From Myxococcales bacterium (GTDB lineage: Bacteria; Myxococcota_A; UBA9042; GCA-2863065), in contig JADMJS010000638.1 in the NCBI GenBank assembly GCA_018780435.1, positions 1 to 37,586 on the forward strand: DNA of 37,586 nucleotides. The letters run 5' to 3'. Position numbers and translations under genes: made by a program. Shown piece after piece: positions 8,379-17,610 of this stretch. Below the pieces are notes generated by a model. The model saw only the letters and a program-made list of their open reading frames with translations, was not told the origin of the DNA and ran no database searches. Numbering within the stretch: the first letter of the stretch is position 1; each line of letters starts with the position of its first letter.

Positions 8379-9172
8379 GACGACTCTTTCTACTTGTCGC
8401 CATCGCCTGTAGTTCCCCAACCGTCGTGCCGCCACCGCAGACGAGCACCGACCCTGCACCGCAGGTAGTCCCGCCTCCGGCGACTGCGGCGCCGGCTATA
8501 CCCGCCTCTAGGCAGCTCGCCGCGCCACCGGCAGGGCACGTCGCGCCCATCGACTGCCCTCTCCGTGCCCAGGGCGTCGACCCGAGCCACCTTCGGCCCT
8601 TCGAGGACGTGGAGAAGTACATCGCCTTCCTTGAACGCGAAGACCGCGCGAGCTGGCAACGTCCCGATGACGTCGTACGCGCCCTCGGGCTCACCGGCGC
8701 AGAGACCATCTACGACCTCGGCGCTGGGTCGGGCTACTTCTCGTTCCCACTCGCGGCCGCAGCCCCAGGGGGGCGCGTGATCGCCGCCGACACCGAGGCC
8801 GAGATGATTCGCCACATTCATCACAAGGCGATGATGGACGGCACGCGTAACCTCGAAGTCCGCCTCATCAAGCCCGACGCGCCAAGTGTCCCTGCAGACG
8901 CCGACTGGGTCTTCGTCTGCGACGTGCTCCACCATGTCCCGGACCGCGCGGCGTGGCTCGCCGCTGTCGCCATTGCGATGAAACCGGGAGCACGGCTCGC
9001 GCTCATCGAGTTCAAGGAAGGCCCACTGCCACAAGGGCCGCCTGAGGCGATGAAGATTCCGCGCGCCCAGCTGATCGATGAGATTACGCGCGCCGGGCTG
9101 GTCCTCGATCGGGAAGAGGCCGAGCTGCTGCCTTATCAGAGCTTCCTGGTCTTCAAGCGGCCTCCTGTGTGA
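8375..9172 (+). CDS. Class I SAM-dependent methyltransferase with lipoprotein-like N-terminus
   Basis: The protein has 265 residues. Motif I of the SAM-binding Rossmann fold is clear (IYDLGAGSGYFSFPLA, about residue 112), as are a motif II acidic residue (VIAADTEAEM) and the post-motif FVCDVLHHVPD. The enzyme should methylate a small molecule; the substrate is not evident. The first 18 residues (MRRLFLLVAIACSS) look like a short lipoprotein signal with Cys at residue 12, followed by a Pro/Ala/Thr-rich linker of about 45 residues. An exported SAM enzyme would be odd, because SAM is cytoplasmic. The start at 8375 is fixed by a 4-base overlap with the MarR gene, which indicates joint regulation. 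A cytoplasmic form starting later is possible but no better start is seen. Confidence 0.8.
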   Translation: MRRLFLLVAIACSSPTVVPPPQTSTDPAPQVVPPPATAAPAIPASRQLAAPPAGHVAPIDCPLRAQGVDPSHLRPFEDVEKYIAFLEREDRASWQRPDDVVRALGLTGAETIYDLGAGSGYFSFPLAAAAPGGRVIAADTEAEMIRHIHHKAMMDGTRNLEVRLIKPDAPSVPADADWVFVCDVLHHVPDRAAWLAAVAIAMKPGARLALIEFKEGPLPQGPPEAMKIPRAQLIDEITRAGLVLDREEAELLPYQSFLVFKRPPV

Positions 9173-9188
9173 GAGGCTCCGACGTGGT

Positions 9189-10031
9189 CTACTTGTTGGC
9201 CTCGGCAGCCTTGGCGTCGACCTGACCCGCGGTCGTCATCAGGGACATGACGCCGGCTTGGCGGTCACGCGTCTTCGAGGAGTACTTGCCGTCGGCCACG
9301 AACTTCCCGGACGTGTACTGGTCAGTTCCGGCCCACACATAGGCGCTCGGCTTGCCGCGGTAGTGGTAGCCGAGCCCATTGTAGTGTTCGGCGTAAGTGG
9401 CGAGCGCCGCCGGGTCGGTCGTGTTCTCGTCCATCTCGACTTTGTCACGGATGGACTTCTTCAGGTTCAGGGCATGGATGGCCGCCTCTTCCCACTTGTG
9501 AAAGATCGGAATGTTCTTGGGCACATGGACGGCCTTCTTGCCGAGCGGATCGCCTTGGTGGAGGTAGGTCCCGAAGTTGCCGTGGCTCTCTCGCCAGTGG
9601 AGGGCCGCGATGAGCTTGGCCGGGACGCCTGTCTTCTCCGCGACTGCGACGTAGCGCTCTTGATTCTTCGCCCAGTGGTTGGCGAAGCCGTCGAGCTCGC
9701 CTTCGTAGCCCTTGCGCTTCAGGTCCATCTCCGCGGCGCGTTTCTGGTTGTTGTCGTAGACCTTGCGCGCCGTCTTCTCTTTCGCAGACGGGCGGTGCGA
9801 CTTCTCTGGGGGCGCCGCGTCTGCCGCCTCGGCGAGGACGGCTGCTGACTCGGGGCTGATGCCCGCCACCGGTCCGGCGCCCGCGCTCGTCGGGCTGAGC
9901 TTGGCGGCGGCGGCCGAGTAACTCTCGGTCTGGAGGCTGGCTTTGAGCTTGGTGCTCGCCGTGGAGGTCGCCGTGCCCGCGGCATCGGGCATCGGGATGT
10001 TGGCGGGCTTGGTCGTGGACAACATCGTCAT
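9189..10031 (-). CDS. Lysozyme-like peptidoglycan hydrolase without signal peptide
   Basis: The product has 280 residues. The C-terminal 180 residues resemble a lysozyme-superfamily domain found in peptidoglycan-binding and phage-type proteins. Visible marks are LIAALHWRESHGNFGTYLHQ (candidate catalytic Glu in WRESHG), GDPLGKKAVHVP, a WEEAAIHAL helix, AEHYNGLGYHYRG and GKFVADGKYS. The first about 95 residues are Ala/Thr/Ser-rich and low in complexity, with no hydrophobic segment, so no Sec signal is visible. The ATG at 10031 is chosen because GGAGGG lies about 8 bases upstream; the longer frame to 10058 lacks this. It stands alone between the methyltransferase and the glycosyltransferase. It may leave the cell by a specialised secretion route or act in prey or neighbour lysis; that is inference. 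Confidence 0.65.
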   Translation of the reverse strand: MTMLSTTKPANIPMPDAAGTATSTASTKLKASLQTESYSAAAAKLSPTSAGAGPVAGISPESAAVLAEAADAAPPEKSHRPSAKEKTARKVYDNNQKRAAEMDLKRKGYEGELDGFANHWAKNQERYVAVAEKTGVPAKLIAALHWRESHGNFGTYLHQGDPLGKKAVHVPKNIPIFHKWEEAAIHALNLKKSIRDKVEMDENTTDPAALATYAEHYNGLGYHYRGKPSAYVWAGTDQYTSGKFVADGKYSSKTRDRQAGVMSLMTTAGQVDAKAAEANK

Positions 10032-10137
10032 CGGGTTCCCTCCAGGCAGCGGGCGCACCGCCGCTCTCTAACAGAGCGGCCGGCAAGCAAGTTTCGTGCA
10101 AGAGCTCTTGGCGCGCAACCGAGCGGTCCAGGCGAGC

Positions 10138-11913
10138 TCAGCGCCGCGCCTCGGGCGCGTGCTGTCCCCGAGGCGCTGGGGACTCCAAGTTCCTGCTGGT
10201 CCCTAGAGACCTCAGGGCCCGAGCTGTACGGCGCCAACGGGCGCGAGCGCACGACTCAGCGAGCTGGAGGCGGTCTTCCGGGGCGCTCAGGTCATAGACG
10301 TGAAAGGAGCCCCCGACGGTCACGAGCGGCTCACGATCCCGGAGGAACGTGTAGGGCGCGAGGCCTCCGAGCCCGAGGCCCTGCAGGTTCGTGGTGCTGA
10401 TGGCGACGAGGAGCCGCGCCGGAATCGTCGGAACGGTCGCCGGCTCGCTCTCATCGACCGGCCCGTAGGCGGGCAGGCGCTGAGAGCGCACGCCCCACGC
10501 GGCGGGGTCGGCGTTGCCGAAGTAGGCCAGGAAGAGCCCGTCCGATGCGTTCGCCTTCTGCCATCGGGCGAGGGCCGGGAGCCCCTGACCCCAGTCGACG
10601 TTCGAGTCGGCGAGCAGGCGCGGGAGCGCGGCGGGGCCCCCGACGAGGCTAGACGCGTAGGCGATGGGGTGCGGCCACGCTTGACGGAGCTCCCAGGCGT
10701 TCCACACCCCGGCGAGGGCGATGATGGCGGCGGCGACGGCCCGCGAAAGCACGGGGTGCATCGGCCAGCGGGCCGCCCCTCCGGCGACGATCCAAAGGGT
10801 CGCGTGCGCGGGCAGGACGTGGCGCACACCAATGTTCAGCTTCGAGAGACTGGCCATCACGAAGAAGTAGAGCCCCGCGAGAGCGAGTACCGTGAACTCC
10901 AGCCGGCGGTCGCCATCCGCTTCGACGTCCGTGATGTCGGGTTCGCGGGTCCGTCGCCACCCGGCCACGGCCGCGAGGACGAGCACGAGCCACGTCGCCG
11001 GTGGGACCTTGATGGGCAGCGCCACCAGGAAATAGTGAAGGAGTCCGGCGTCATGGCGCTCACCGAGCAGGAAGGTCTCGGCACCGCCGCGCATCACGTG
11101 AAGCCCCTGAAACCACAGGCCGGTGTCCCCTTCGTAGGCCAGCGTCACGACGCACGTCGCCACGGCCACGATGGACAGGGTCGTGCCGAGGACGTCCTTC
11201 CACGCCGAGAACAGCGGCCGAAGCTGGCCCCACCCTCGCCAGAACACGATCAGCGGGATGAGCGGCAGGAGCAGGAGGGCCGAGAACTTCGTCGAGAGCG
11301 CGCATCCGAGCGCCAGCCCCGCGAGGAGGCGCCGCCACAATGTGTTGTGGCGGCGGACCGCGATGAGCGCGGCCAACGTCAGGAGCCACGTCAGGGTGAA
11401 GCCGACGTCAGTCGTGACGAGCGCGCCGTGGGCGAGCAGCGTCGGGTCGAGCGCCACGATGACCGCCGTGAGCAGGCCGCCCGTGGCGCCATGAAGGCGG
11501 GTCGACCACACCACCACGAGCGCGGCGAGGACGAGGCTGAGGAGGATCGGCACCACCCGCGCGAGGGCCAAGGTCGTGCGACCGTGTTCGTTTTGAGCCG
11601 TGAGGAACGCATCGCCGAAGCGCCAGATGTCGGCCCGGTCCCAGGCCCGCGAGTCGAGGGGCGGATCTTGCCCGCCGGCCCACACCGGCCACGCCGCGAG
11701 CTGCTTCACGAGCGGCGGGTGCTCCGGGTTCATGCGGTAGTCGCCGGTCGCGAGGTAGCTGACCCCCGCGGCGAGGTGGGGCGCTTCGTCGCTGGTGGGG
11801 CTCGTCTCGAGCGCCACGGCGAAGAGCAGATGGGCGACGACGAGCACGGTGGCGCCCGCCAAGAGGCTCCCCGCCATCGACCGGGTCATCGCGGGGAGGA
11901 GGCGCGTCGTCAT
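10138..11913 (-). CDS. GT39-like membrane glycosyltransferase
   Basis: The 591-residue polytopic inner-membrane protein has about ten to twelve hydrophobic segments. The first extracytoplasmic loop carries SDEAPHLAAGVSYLATGDYR then NPEHPPLVKQLAAWP. This Asp-Glu loop with the GDYR and HPPL motifs marks the ArnT/PMT-type (GT-C fold, family 39) glycosyltransferases, which move a sugar from a polyprenyl-phosphate donor onto an acceptor outside the membrane; Asp42-Glu43 are the likely catalytic and metal-binding pair. The C-terminal region has a soluble domain (DSNVDWGQGLPALARWQ), a feature common in bacterial members. The ATG at 11913 starts a basic-then-hydrophobic N-terminus. The acceptor, lipid A, protein or glycan, cannot be told from the context. 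Confidence 0.8.
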   Translation of the reverse strand: MTTRLLPAMTRSMAGSLLAGATVLVVAHLLFAVALETSPTSDEAPHLAAGVSYLATGDYRMNPEHPPLVKQLAAWPVWAGGQDPPLDSRAWDRADIWRFGDAFLTAQNEHGRTTLALARVVPILLSLVLAALVVVWSTRLHGATGGLLTAVIVALDPTLLAHGALVTTDVGFTLTWLLTLAALIAVRRHNTLWRRLLAGLALGCALSTKFSALLLLPLIPLIVFWRGWGQLRPLFSAWKDVLGTTLSIVAVATCVVTLAYEGDTGLWFQGLHVMRGGAETFLLGERHDAGLLHYFLVALPIKVPPATWLVLVLAAVAGWRRTREPDITDVEADGDRRLEFTVLALAGLYFFVMASLSKLNIGVRHVLPAHATLWIVAGGAARWPMHPVLSRAVAAAIIALAGVWNAWELRQAWPHPIAYASSLVGGPAALPRLLADSNVDWGQGLPALARWQKANASDGLFLAYFGNADPAAWGVRSQRLPAYGPVDESEPATVPTIPARLLVAISTTNLQGLGLGGLAPYTFLRDREPLVTVGGSFHVYDLSAPEDRLQLAESCARARWRRTARALRSLGTSRNLESPAPRGQHAPEARR

Positions 11914-12084
11914 CCGAATAGGACTTCCCTTGTGTCGAGGCGATTCGGCGGCGACGCTGCGTCTCCGCAGACGGCTGCCAGTCTAGAGCTTCGGTCGATT
12001 GAGGCAACGCACGCGCGGCTCCGGACCTGCCCCGGCTTGGTCGAGGCGGGCGAGCCCCCGCCGTGCACCCTCGGTGTGTCTCGA

Positions 12085-12100
12085 GCCCCCACATGGGGGC
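12085..12100. other. GC-rich hairpin upstream of toxin-antitoxin genes
   Basis: GCCCCC-ACAT-GGGGGC forms a 6-bp stem with a 4-base loop, 68 bases before the antitoxin start. It is followed by only a short T-containing stretch, so a terminator role is weak. It may also be part of the leader of the toxin-antitoxin transcript. Confidence 0.3.
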
Positions 12101-12134
12101 GTTCTCCCAGCTTGCCAATTCGGCGTCGCTCTTG

Positions 12135-12149
12135 CCAAGTCCGACTTGG
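12135..12149. promoter_or_regulatory. Candidate antitoxin operator palindrome
   Basis: CCAAGTC-C-GACTTGG is a perfect inverted repeat with 7-bp arms, 18 bases before the antitoxin ATG. A second, wider inverted repeat AGCTTGC (12109-12115) and GCAAGCT (12154-12160) encloses it, and CTTGCCAA occurs twice nearby (12111-12118 and 12131-12138). AbrB-type antitoxins usually bind such sites to repress their own operon. The role is inferred. Confidence 0.5.
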
Positions 12150-12167
12150 GCCAGCAAGCTGCCGGTC

Positions 12168-12440
12168 ATGATCCGACTGACCATCGATCGTTTCGGCCGG
12201 GTAATCATCCCGAAGCAAGTACGTCGCCGCCATGGGTGGGGACCGGGCACGGCTCTCAGCTTGTATGACGAGGATGGTCCTGCGATTCGCCTCGAATCGG
12301 TGCCCCCGAGCGAGGACCCACTCGGCCTCGTCACCCGTGACGGCCATCTCGTCTTCGACTGTGAATGGCTGGCGCCGTTGGATCAGGATCCCGTGAGGGA
12401 CATTCTCGAAGAGAGCCGCAGGGAGCGCGAGACGCGGTGA
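12168..12440 (+). CDS. AbrB/SpoVT-type antitoxin
   Basis: The protein has 90 residues. The N-terminal half is a swapped-hairpin AbrB DNA-binding domain: IRLTIDRFGRVIIPKQVRRR, then GWGPGTALSLYDEDG. The C-terminal half is acidic and probably binds and blocks the toxin. The ATG at 12168 begins exactly at the domain; a longer frame from 12063 adds residues unlike the family. The stop overlaps the GTG start of the PIN toxin by four bases (GTGA at 12437-12440), the usual arrangement for a VapBC pair. It likely represses its own operon through the palindrome upstream. Confidence 0.85.
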   Translation: MIRLTIDRFGRVIIPKQVRRRHGWGPGTALSLYDEDGPAIRLESVPPSEDPLGLVTRDGHLVFDCEWLAPLDQDPVRDILEESRRERETR

Positions 12441-12868
12441 TCGAGTCGTTCGACACGAGCGTCCTGGTAGCTGCAGCAGTTGTCGCACATCCGTTTCATG
12501 CCGCGGCGGTCGCTACTGTGTCGGACGTGGAACGTCGCGGTGGTCGAGCTACGGTGTGCTCGCACGCGCTGGCGGAGTGTTTCGCGACTCTGACCCGGTT
12601 GCCAGTTCGCCCCGCGATCACATCACTCCAAGCCGAGAGGTTCGTGCTTGGGGAGCTCGTCCACCGTTTCGCGGTCGAGCCTATTCGGGTCGACGATCAG
12701 CTCTCGGCGATTCGCCTTGTCATTGCGGGCGGGCTTACAGGCTCCGCGGTCCATGACGGTCTCCATGTTGCCGTGGCTCAACGTCTCGGAGCGGCTCGCC
12801 TCTGGACCTTCAACCCGCGCCACTTCCTCCCGCTCTGGGACCCCGAGCACATCGTCATCCCGGCGTGA
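12437..12868 (+). CDS. PIN-domain toxin (VapC-like)
   Basis: The 143-residue protein is a predicted metal-dependent ribonuclease that cleaves RNA when freed from the antitoxin. PIN-domain acidic residues are visible at Asp6 (FDTSVLV), Glu47 (ALAECFATLTRLP) and Asp107 (SAVHDGLHVAVAQ). The fourth position, near WTFNPRHF, has Asn126 where many VapC proteins have Asp; Asn is also common in this subgroup. The start is GTG at 12437, overlapping the antitoxin stop, because residues before it belong to the antitoxin reading in another frame. The operon is only these two genes, followed by 191 bases without a recognised gene before guaB. Confidence 0.85.
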   Translation: MIESFDTSVLVAAAVVAHPFHAAAVATVSDVERRGGRATVCSHALAECFATLTRLPVRPAITSLQAERFVLGELVHRFAVEPIRVDDQLSAIRLVIAGGLTGSAVHDGLHVAVAQRLGAARLWTFNPRHFLPLWDPEHIVIPA

Positions 12869-13059
12869 GCGGCCTCCGGTAGCCGAGTCCCGGAGTTCAC
12901 CGTCTGCCTCCTGGGGAGAGCCCGGCGCCACGCGCATTAGGGGCCTTCGTGCATCGGCAAAGAACTCGCCGGCGGACCGTTGTGGGTGGCCCGAAGCGAG
13001 CGCGGCGAGTAAGCTCCGCGCGCCGGGCGGGCCCGTGACCCCGTCCAAGGAGCCGTGCT

Positions 13060-14556
<1,497 letters not shown>

Positions 14557-14586
14557 TCCCGGCGCCGAGCCCACCCTGGAGGCCCC

Positions 14587-16191
14587 ATGACCCTGCGCCC
14601 GAACGTCCCTCATGGGGACATGGTCGTCATCCTCGACTTCGGCAGTCAGACGACCCAGCTCATCGCGCGCCGCGTGCGCGAGGCCGGGGTCTACTGCGAG
14701 ATCGTGCCCTTTCACCGGAGCCTCGAGGCCATCGCCGCCCTTCGGCCGCGCGGGATCATCCTGTCGGGGAGTCCCTGCAGCGTCTATGACGACGGCGCGC
14801 CGACGCCGGCGCCCGGGATCTTCGAACTCGGTGTCCCCGTGCTCGGCATCTGCTACGGCATGCAGATCATGACCCGGCTTCACGGCGGCACGGTCCTCGG
14901 TAGCGACCACCGCGAGTTCGGACGGGCCACCATTCAGGTCTCCGAAGCCGTGGGGCCCTTCTCCGGGCTCGCCGCTGGCGCGTCCGAGACGGTGTGGATG
15001 AGCCACGGCGACCGCCTCACCGCGCTCCCACCGGGCTTTCGCCTCATCGCGACGGCCCCCGCCGCCGCGCCCGGCGCGCCCCCCGTCCCGGCGGCCATCG
15101 CCCACGAGAGCCGGCCGTGGTTCGGCCTTCAGTTCCACCCCGAGGTCGTCCATACTCCGAATGGTGGCGAGTACTTGCGCCGCTTCCTCTTCGATGTCTG
15201 TGGGGTCCAGCCCGGCTGGACCGCGAAGTCCTTCGCCGCGACGGCCATCGCGAGCCTTCGGGAGCGCATCGGCGAGCGGCACGTGCTCTGCGGTCTCTCC
15301 GGCGGCGTCGACTCGGCCGTGGTCGCGCTGCTCCTCCATCACGCCATCGGGCCGCGGCTCCACTGCGTGTTCGTCGACAACGGCCTCCTGCGTCACGGCG
15401 AGGTCGCCGAGGTCGAAGCGGCTTTCGGCCCCGCGGGGCTCGGGCTCGACCTCACGACGGTCGACGCTAGCGATGCTTTCTTCGAGGCGCTCGCGGGTGT
15501 CACCGACCCCGAGGTCAAGCGAAAGCGCATCGGCCACGTCTTCATCGAGGTCTTCGAACGTGCGGCGAAGGAGCTCACCGCCCGTCACGGCGGCGCGATT
15601 CACTATCTGGCGCAGGGCACACTCTACCCCGACGTCGTCGAGTCCGTCTCTGTCCGTGGCGGCCCGTCGGCGACCATCAAGAGCCACCACAACGTCGGAG
15701 GGCTGCCCGAGCGACTCGGCTTCGAGCTGGTCGAGCCACTACGCGAGCTCTTCAAGGACGAAGTACGCGCTGTCGGCCGTGAGCTCGGCCTGCCCGCCGT
15801 GCTCGTCGAGCGAAAGCCCTTCCCGGGGCCCGGGATCGCGGTTCGTATCCTCGGCGAGGTCACCCGCGAGGACGTCGAGATCAACCGCAAGGCGGACCGC
15901 ATCGTCCGTGAGGTCCTGGCGGCGCAGCCCTGGCAAGCCGAGGTCTGGCAGGCCTTCGCGGTGCTACTGCCGGTTCGTTCGGTCGGCGTCATGGGCGACG
16001 GCCGCACCTACGACCGCGTCATCGCCATCCGCGCCGTCAGCTCGACCGACGGCATGACGGCCGACTTCTACCCGATCCCCTATGACGTGCTCGGGCTCAT
16101 GTCGACGCGCATCATCAATGAGGTTCGTGGCATCAGCCGAGTGGTCTACGACGTCTCGTCGAAGCCGCCGGCGACCATCGAGTGGGAGTGA
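14587..16191 (+). CDS. guaA: GMP synthase (glutamine-hydrolysing)
   Basis: This enzyme converts XMP to GMP using ATP and glutamine. The 534 residues cover the usual three parts. The class I glutamine amidotransferase domain has nucleophile Cys89 in GICYGMQIM and His184/Glu186 in QFHPEVVH. The ATP pyrophosphatase domain has the P-loop SGGVDS at 238-243. The C-terminal dimerisation domain ends in KPPATIEWE, the conserved terminus. The ATG at 14587 is preceded by GGAGG. It is co-transcribed with guaB. An Ala/Pro-rich insertion (APAAAPGAPPVPAA) lies between the amidotransferase motifs and probably forms a surface loop. Confidence 0.97.
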   Translation: MTLRPNVPHGDMVVILDFGSQTTQLIARRVREAGVYCEIVPFHRSLEAIAALRPRGIILSGSPCSVYDDGAPTPAPGIFELGVPVLGICYGMQIMTRLHGGTVLGSDHREFGRATIQVSEAVGPFSGLAAGASETVWMSHGDRLTALPPGFRLIATAPAAAPGAPPVPAAIAHESRPWFGLQFHPEVVHTPNGGEYLRRFLFDVCGVQPGWTAKSFAATAIASLRERIGERHVLCGLSGGVDSAVVALLLHHAIGPRLHCVFVDNGLLRHGEVAEVEAAFGPAGLGLDLTTVDASDAFFEALAGVTDPEVKRKRIGHVFIEVFERAAKELTARHGGAIHYLAQGTLYPDVVESVSVRGGPSATIKSHHNVGGLPERLGFELVEPLRELFKDEVRAVGRELGLPAVLVERKPFPGPGIAVRILGEVTREDVEINRKADRIVREVLAAQPWQAEVWQAFAVLLPVRSVGVMGDGRTYDRVIAIRAVSSTDGMTADFYPIPYDVLGLMSTRIINEVRGISRVVYDVSSKPPATIEWE

Positions 16192-16256
16192 CCGCGCCGA
16201 GTCGACCTGCGTGCGCTCGGGAATAACCAATGAGCTAGACGAGTTGGGGTAATGTC

Positions 16257-17297
16257 TTGAAGTTGAAGCACCACCCACTCTCCATCCTCGCGGTCGTCAC
16301 ATCGACCCTCGTGTTCGCCTGCGAGTCCGGTCGCAGCCGCAAGGGCGACGCGTCCGGGAGCAGCTCGGACGATGGCGCGGATGGCACCACCCTTACCGAT
16401 GTGAGCGGCCTCCCCGGCGACGATGGGGACGGCACGATCGCACCGGAGGTCGGGGAGGTCGCCACAGCCACCGCCGCCCAGATCTGTGAACGTTGGAACG
16501 CCGACCGACAGCTCACCGAAGGTGAATGGACCGGCAGCGTCCTGAAGTGCGACCCGGGCGACATCGATCCCGGCGGTCGCGCGAACGCGCTGCGCCTCCT
16601 GAACCTCTACCGCTGGCTCGCCGGGCTGCCGGCCGTGACGAACAGCGCCCAGAAAGACGCCGAGGCTCAAGCGTGCGCGCTCATGATGCACGCCAACCTG
16701 ACGCTCTCCCATAACCCATCCGATTCATGGTCGTGCTACACGAAACAAGGCGCCGAGGCGGCTGGGCAGTCGAACATCTCGACCCAGCCCGGCGTCGCGA
16801 GCGTCGACGCCTATATGATCGACGACGGCAACGACGATACCATCGGCCACCGCCGCTGGATCCTCTCGAACGGTCTCGGCCCCGTCGGCCTCGGATCGAC
16901 CTCGACCTACTCGTGTATGCACGTCATCGGCGGCCTCGGGTCGGCCACGGCGGGCGCGCCGCGCTACACGGCATGGCCACCCGCCGGCAAAGTCCCCCTC
17001 GGCGCCTTCTATCCCGAGACGATGTGGTGGGCGAACCTCGACCAAGTGGGCTGGACGGTCCAGAGCGACCGCGTGAACGTCGCCAACGCGACGGTCACGG
17101 TCACCTCGGACGGCGAGACGCTGCCCGTGGACTCGTTCCCGCTCCTCTCGGGCTATGGCTCGGAGTCGGCCGTCCGCTTCACCCCGAAGGGCTGGCAGAC
17201 GGAAGCGGGCAAGACCTACACGGTGAGCCTGTCTGGGGTGACCCCGCCGATCACCTACACCGTCGAGGTGCTCGATTGCGGCGGTGCACCCTCCTAG
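16257..17297 (+). CDS. CAP-domain (SCP/PR1-like) lipoprotein
   Basis: The 346-residue protein is a predicted lipoprotein (hydrophobic LAVVTSTLVFACES with Cys in a lipobox) followed by a Ser/Gly/Asp linker. Residues about 100-230 form a CAP domain: ALRLLNLYRWLAGLPAV, then an ACALMMHANLTLSH stretch with the conserved His, and GHRRWILSNGLGPVGLG. The remaining C-terminal part is beta-rich. CAP proteins are secreted, with varied and mostly unknown activities. The start is TTG at 16257; an ATG at 16252 is in another frame and stops after two codons. It lies 65 bases after guaA on the same strand, but is unrelated to it in function. It converges on the deacetylase remnant. Confidence 0.75.
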   Translation: MKLKHHPLSILAVVTSTLVFACESGRSRKGDASGSSSDDGADGTTLTDVSGLPGDDGDGTIAPEVGEVATATAAQICERWNADRQLTEGEWTGSVLKCDPGDIDPGGRANALRLLNLYRWLAGLPAVTNSAQKDAEAQACALMMHANLTLSHNPSDSWSCYTKQGAEAAGQSNISTQPGVASVDAYMIDDGNDDTIGHRRWILSNGLGPVGLGSTSTYSCMHVIGGLGSATAGAPRYTAWPPAGKVPLGAFYPETMWWANLDQVGWTVQSDRVNVANATVTVTSDGETLPVDSFPLLSGYGSESAVRFTPKGWQTEAGKTYTVSLSGVTPPITYTVEVLDCGGAPS

Positions 17298-17299
17298 TT

Positions 17300-17585
17300 C
17301 TCCGGACGGTCCCATCGCTCACGATGGTGTCCGCATCGAGCGGCTCGCCCGAGGCCGAGTGACGCCCCACGAGCTCGACGCACGCGGCCGGGTGGACGCG
17401 ACCCAGGAGTTCTTCGTCCACGGGCCCTGCCGTCGCGACGCGGGCGCGGCCATCCGCCGCCAGTGCGTCGAGCGTCGCCATCACCGCATTTTCAGTCGCC
17501 CACCCTGTTCGGGGTGCCCGGGGCCGGTGTCGTGGGCGACGCCCGTGGGGTCGGCGTAGACGAGCGGGATGAGAGCCACGGTCAT
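17300..17585 (-). pseudogene. Histone-deacetylase-family remnant, frameshifted and truncated
   Basis: On the minus strand an ATG at 17585 opens 31 codons reading LVYADPTGVAHDTGPGHPE then QGGRL, the N-terminal signature of the histone deacetylase/AcuC/AphA amidohydrolase family (HDxGxGHPExPxRL). At about 17493 the frame shifts by one base. The matching continuation, ENAVMATLDALAADGR, then DEELLGRVHPAACVELV and LDADTIVSDGT, lies in the overlapping frame. In the original frame a stop comes after three more codons. Family members have about 300-370 residues; here only about 95 remain, and the 3' end runs into the CAP gene. No zinc-site Asp/His region is left. I infer a dead gene fragment. A sequencing error could explain the shift, but not the truncation. 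Confidence 0.7.
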
Positions 17586-17610
17586 GTGGTCATGGTAACA
17601 TTGACGCCGC

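Noticed and set aside
10300..12171. Long plus-strand open frame opposite the GT39-like gene
   Set aside because: It is Arg/Glu/Gly-rich and shows no domain. The minus strand has a transmembrane protein with clear GT39 motifs, so this is an antisense shadow of GC-rich codons.
16252..16260. ATG as an alternative start of the CAP-domain gene
   Set aside because: It is in a different frame and meets TGA after two codons.
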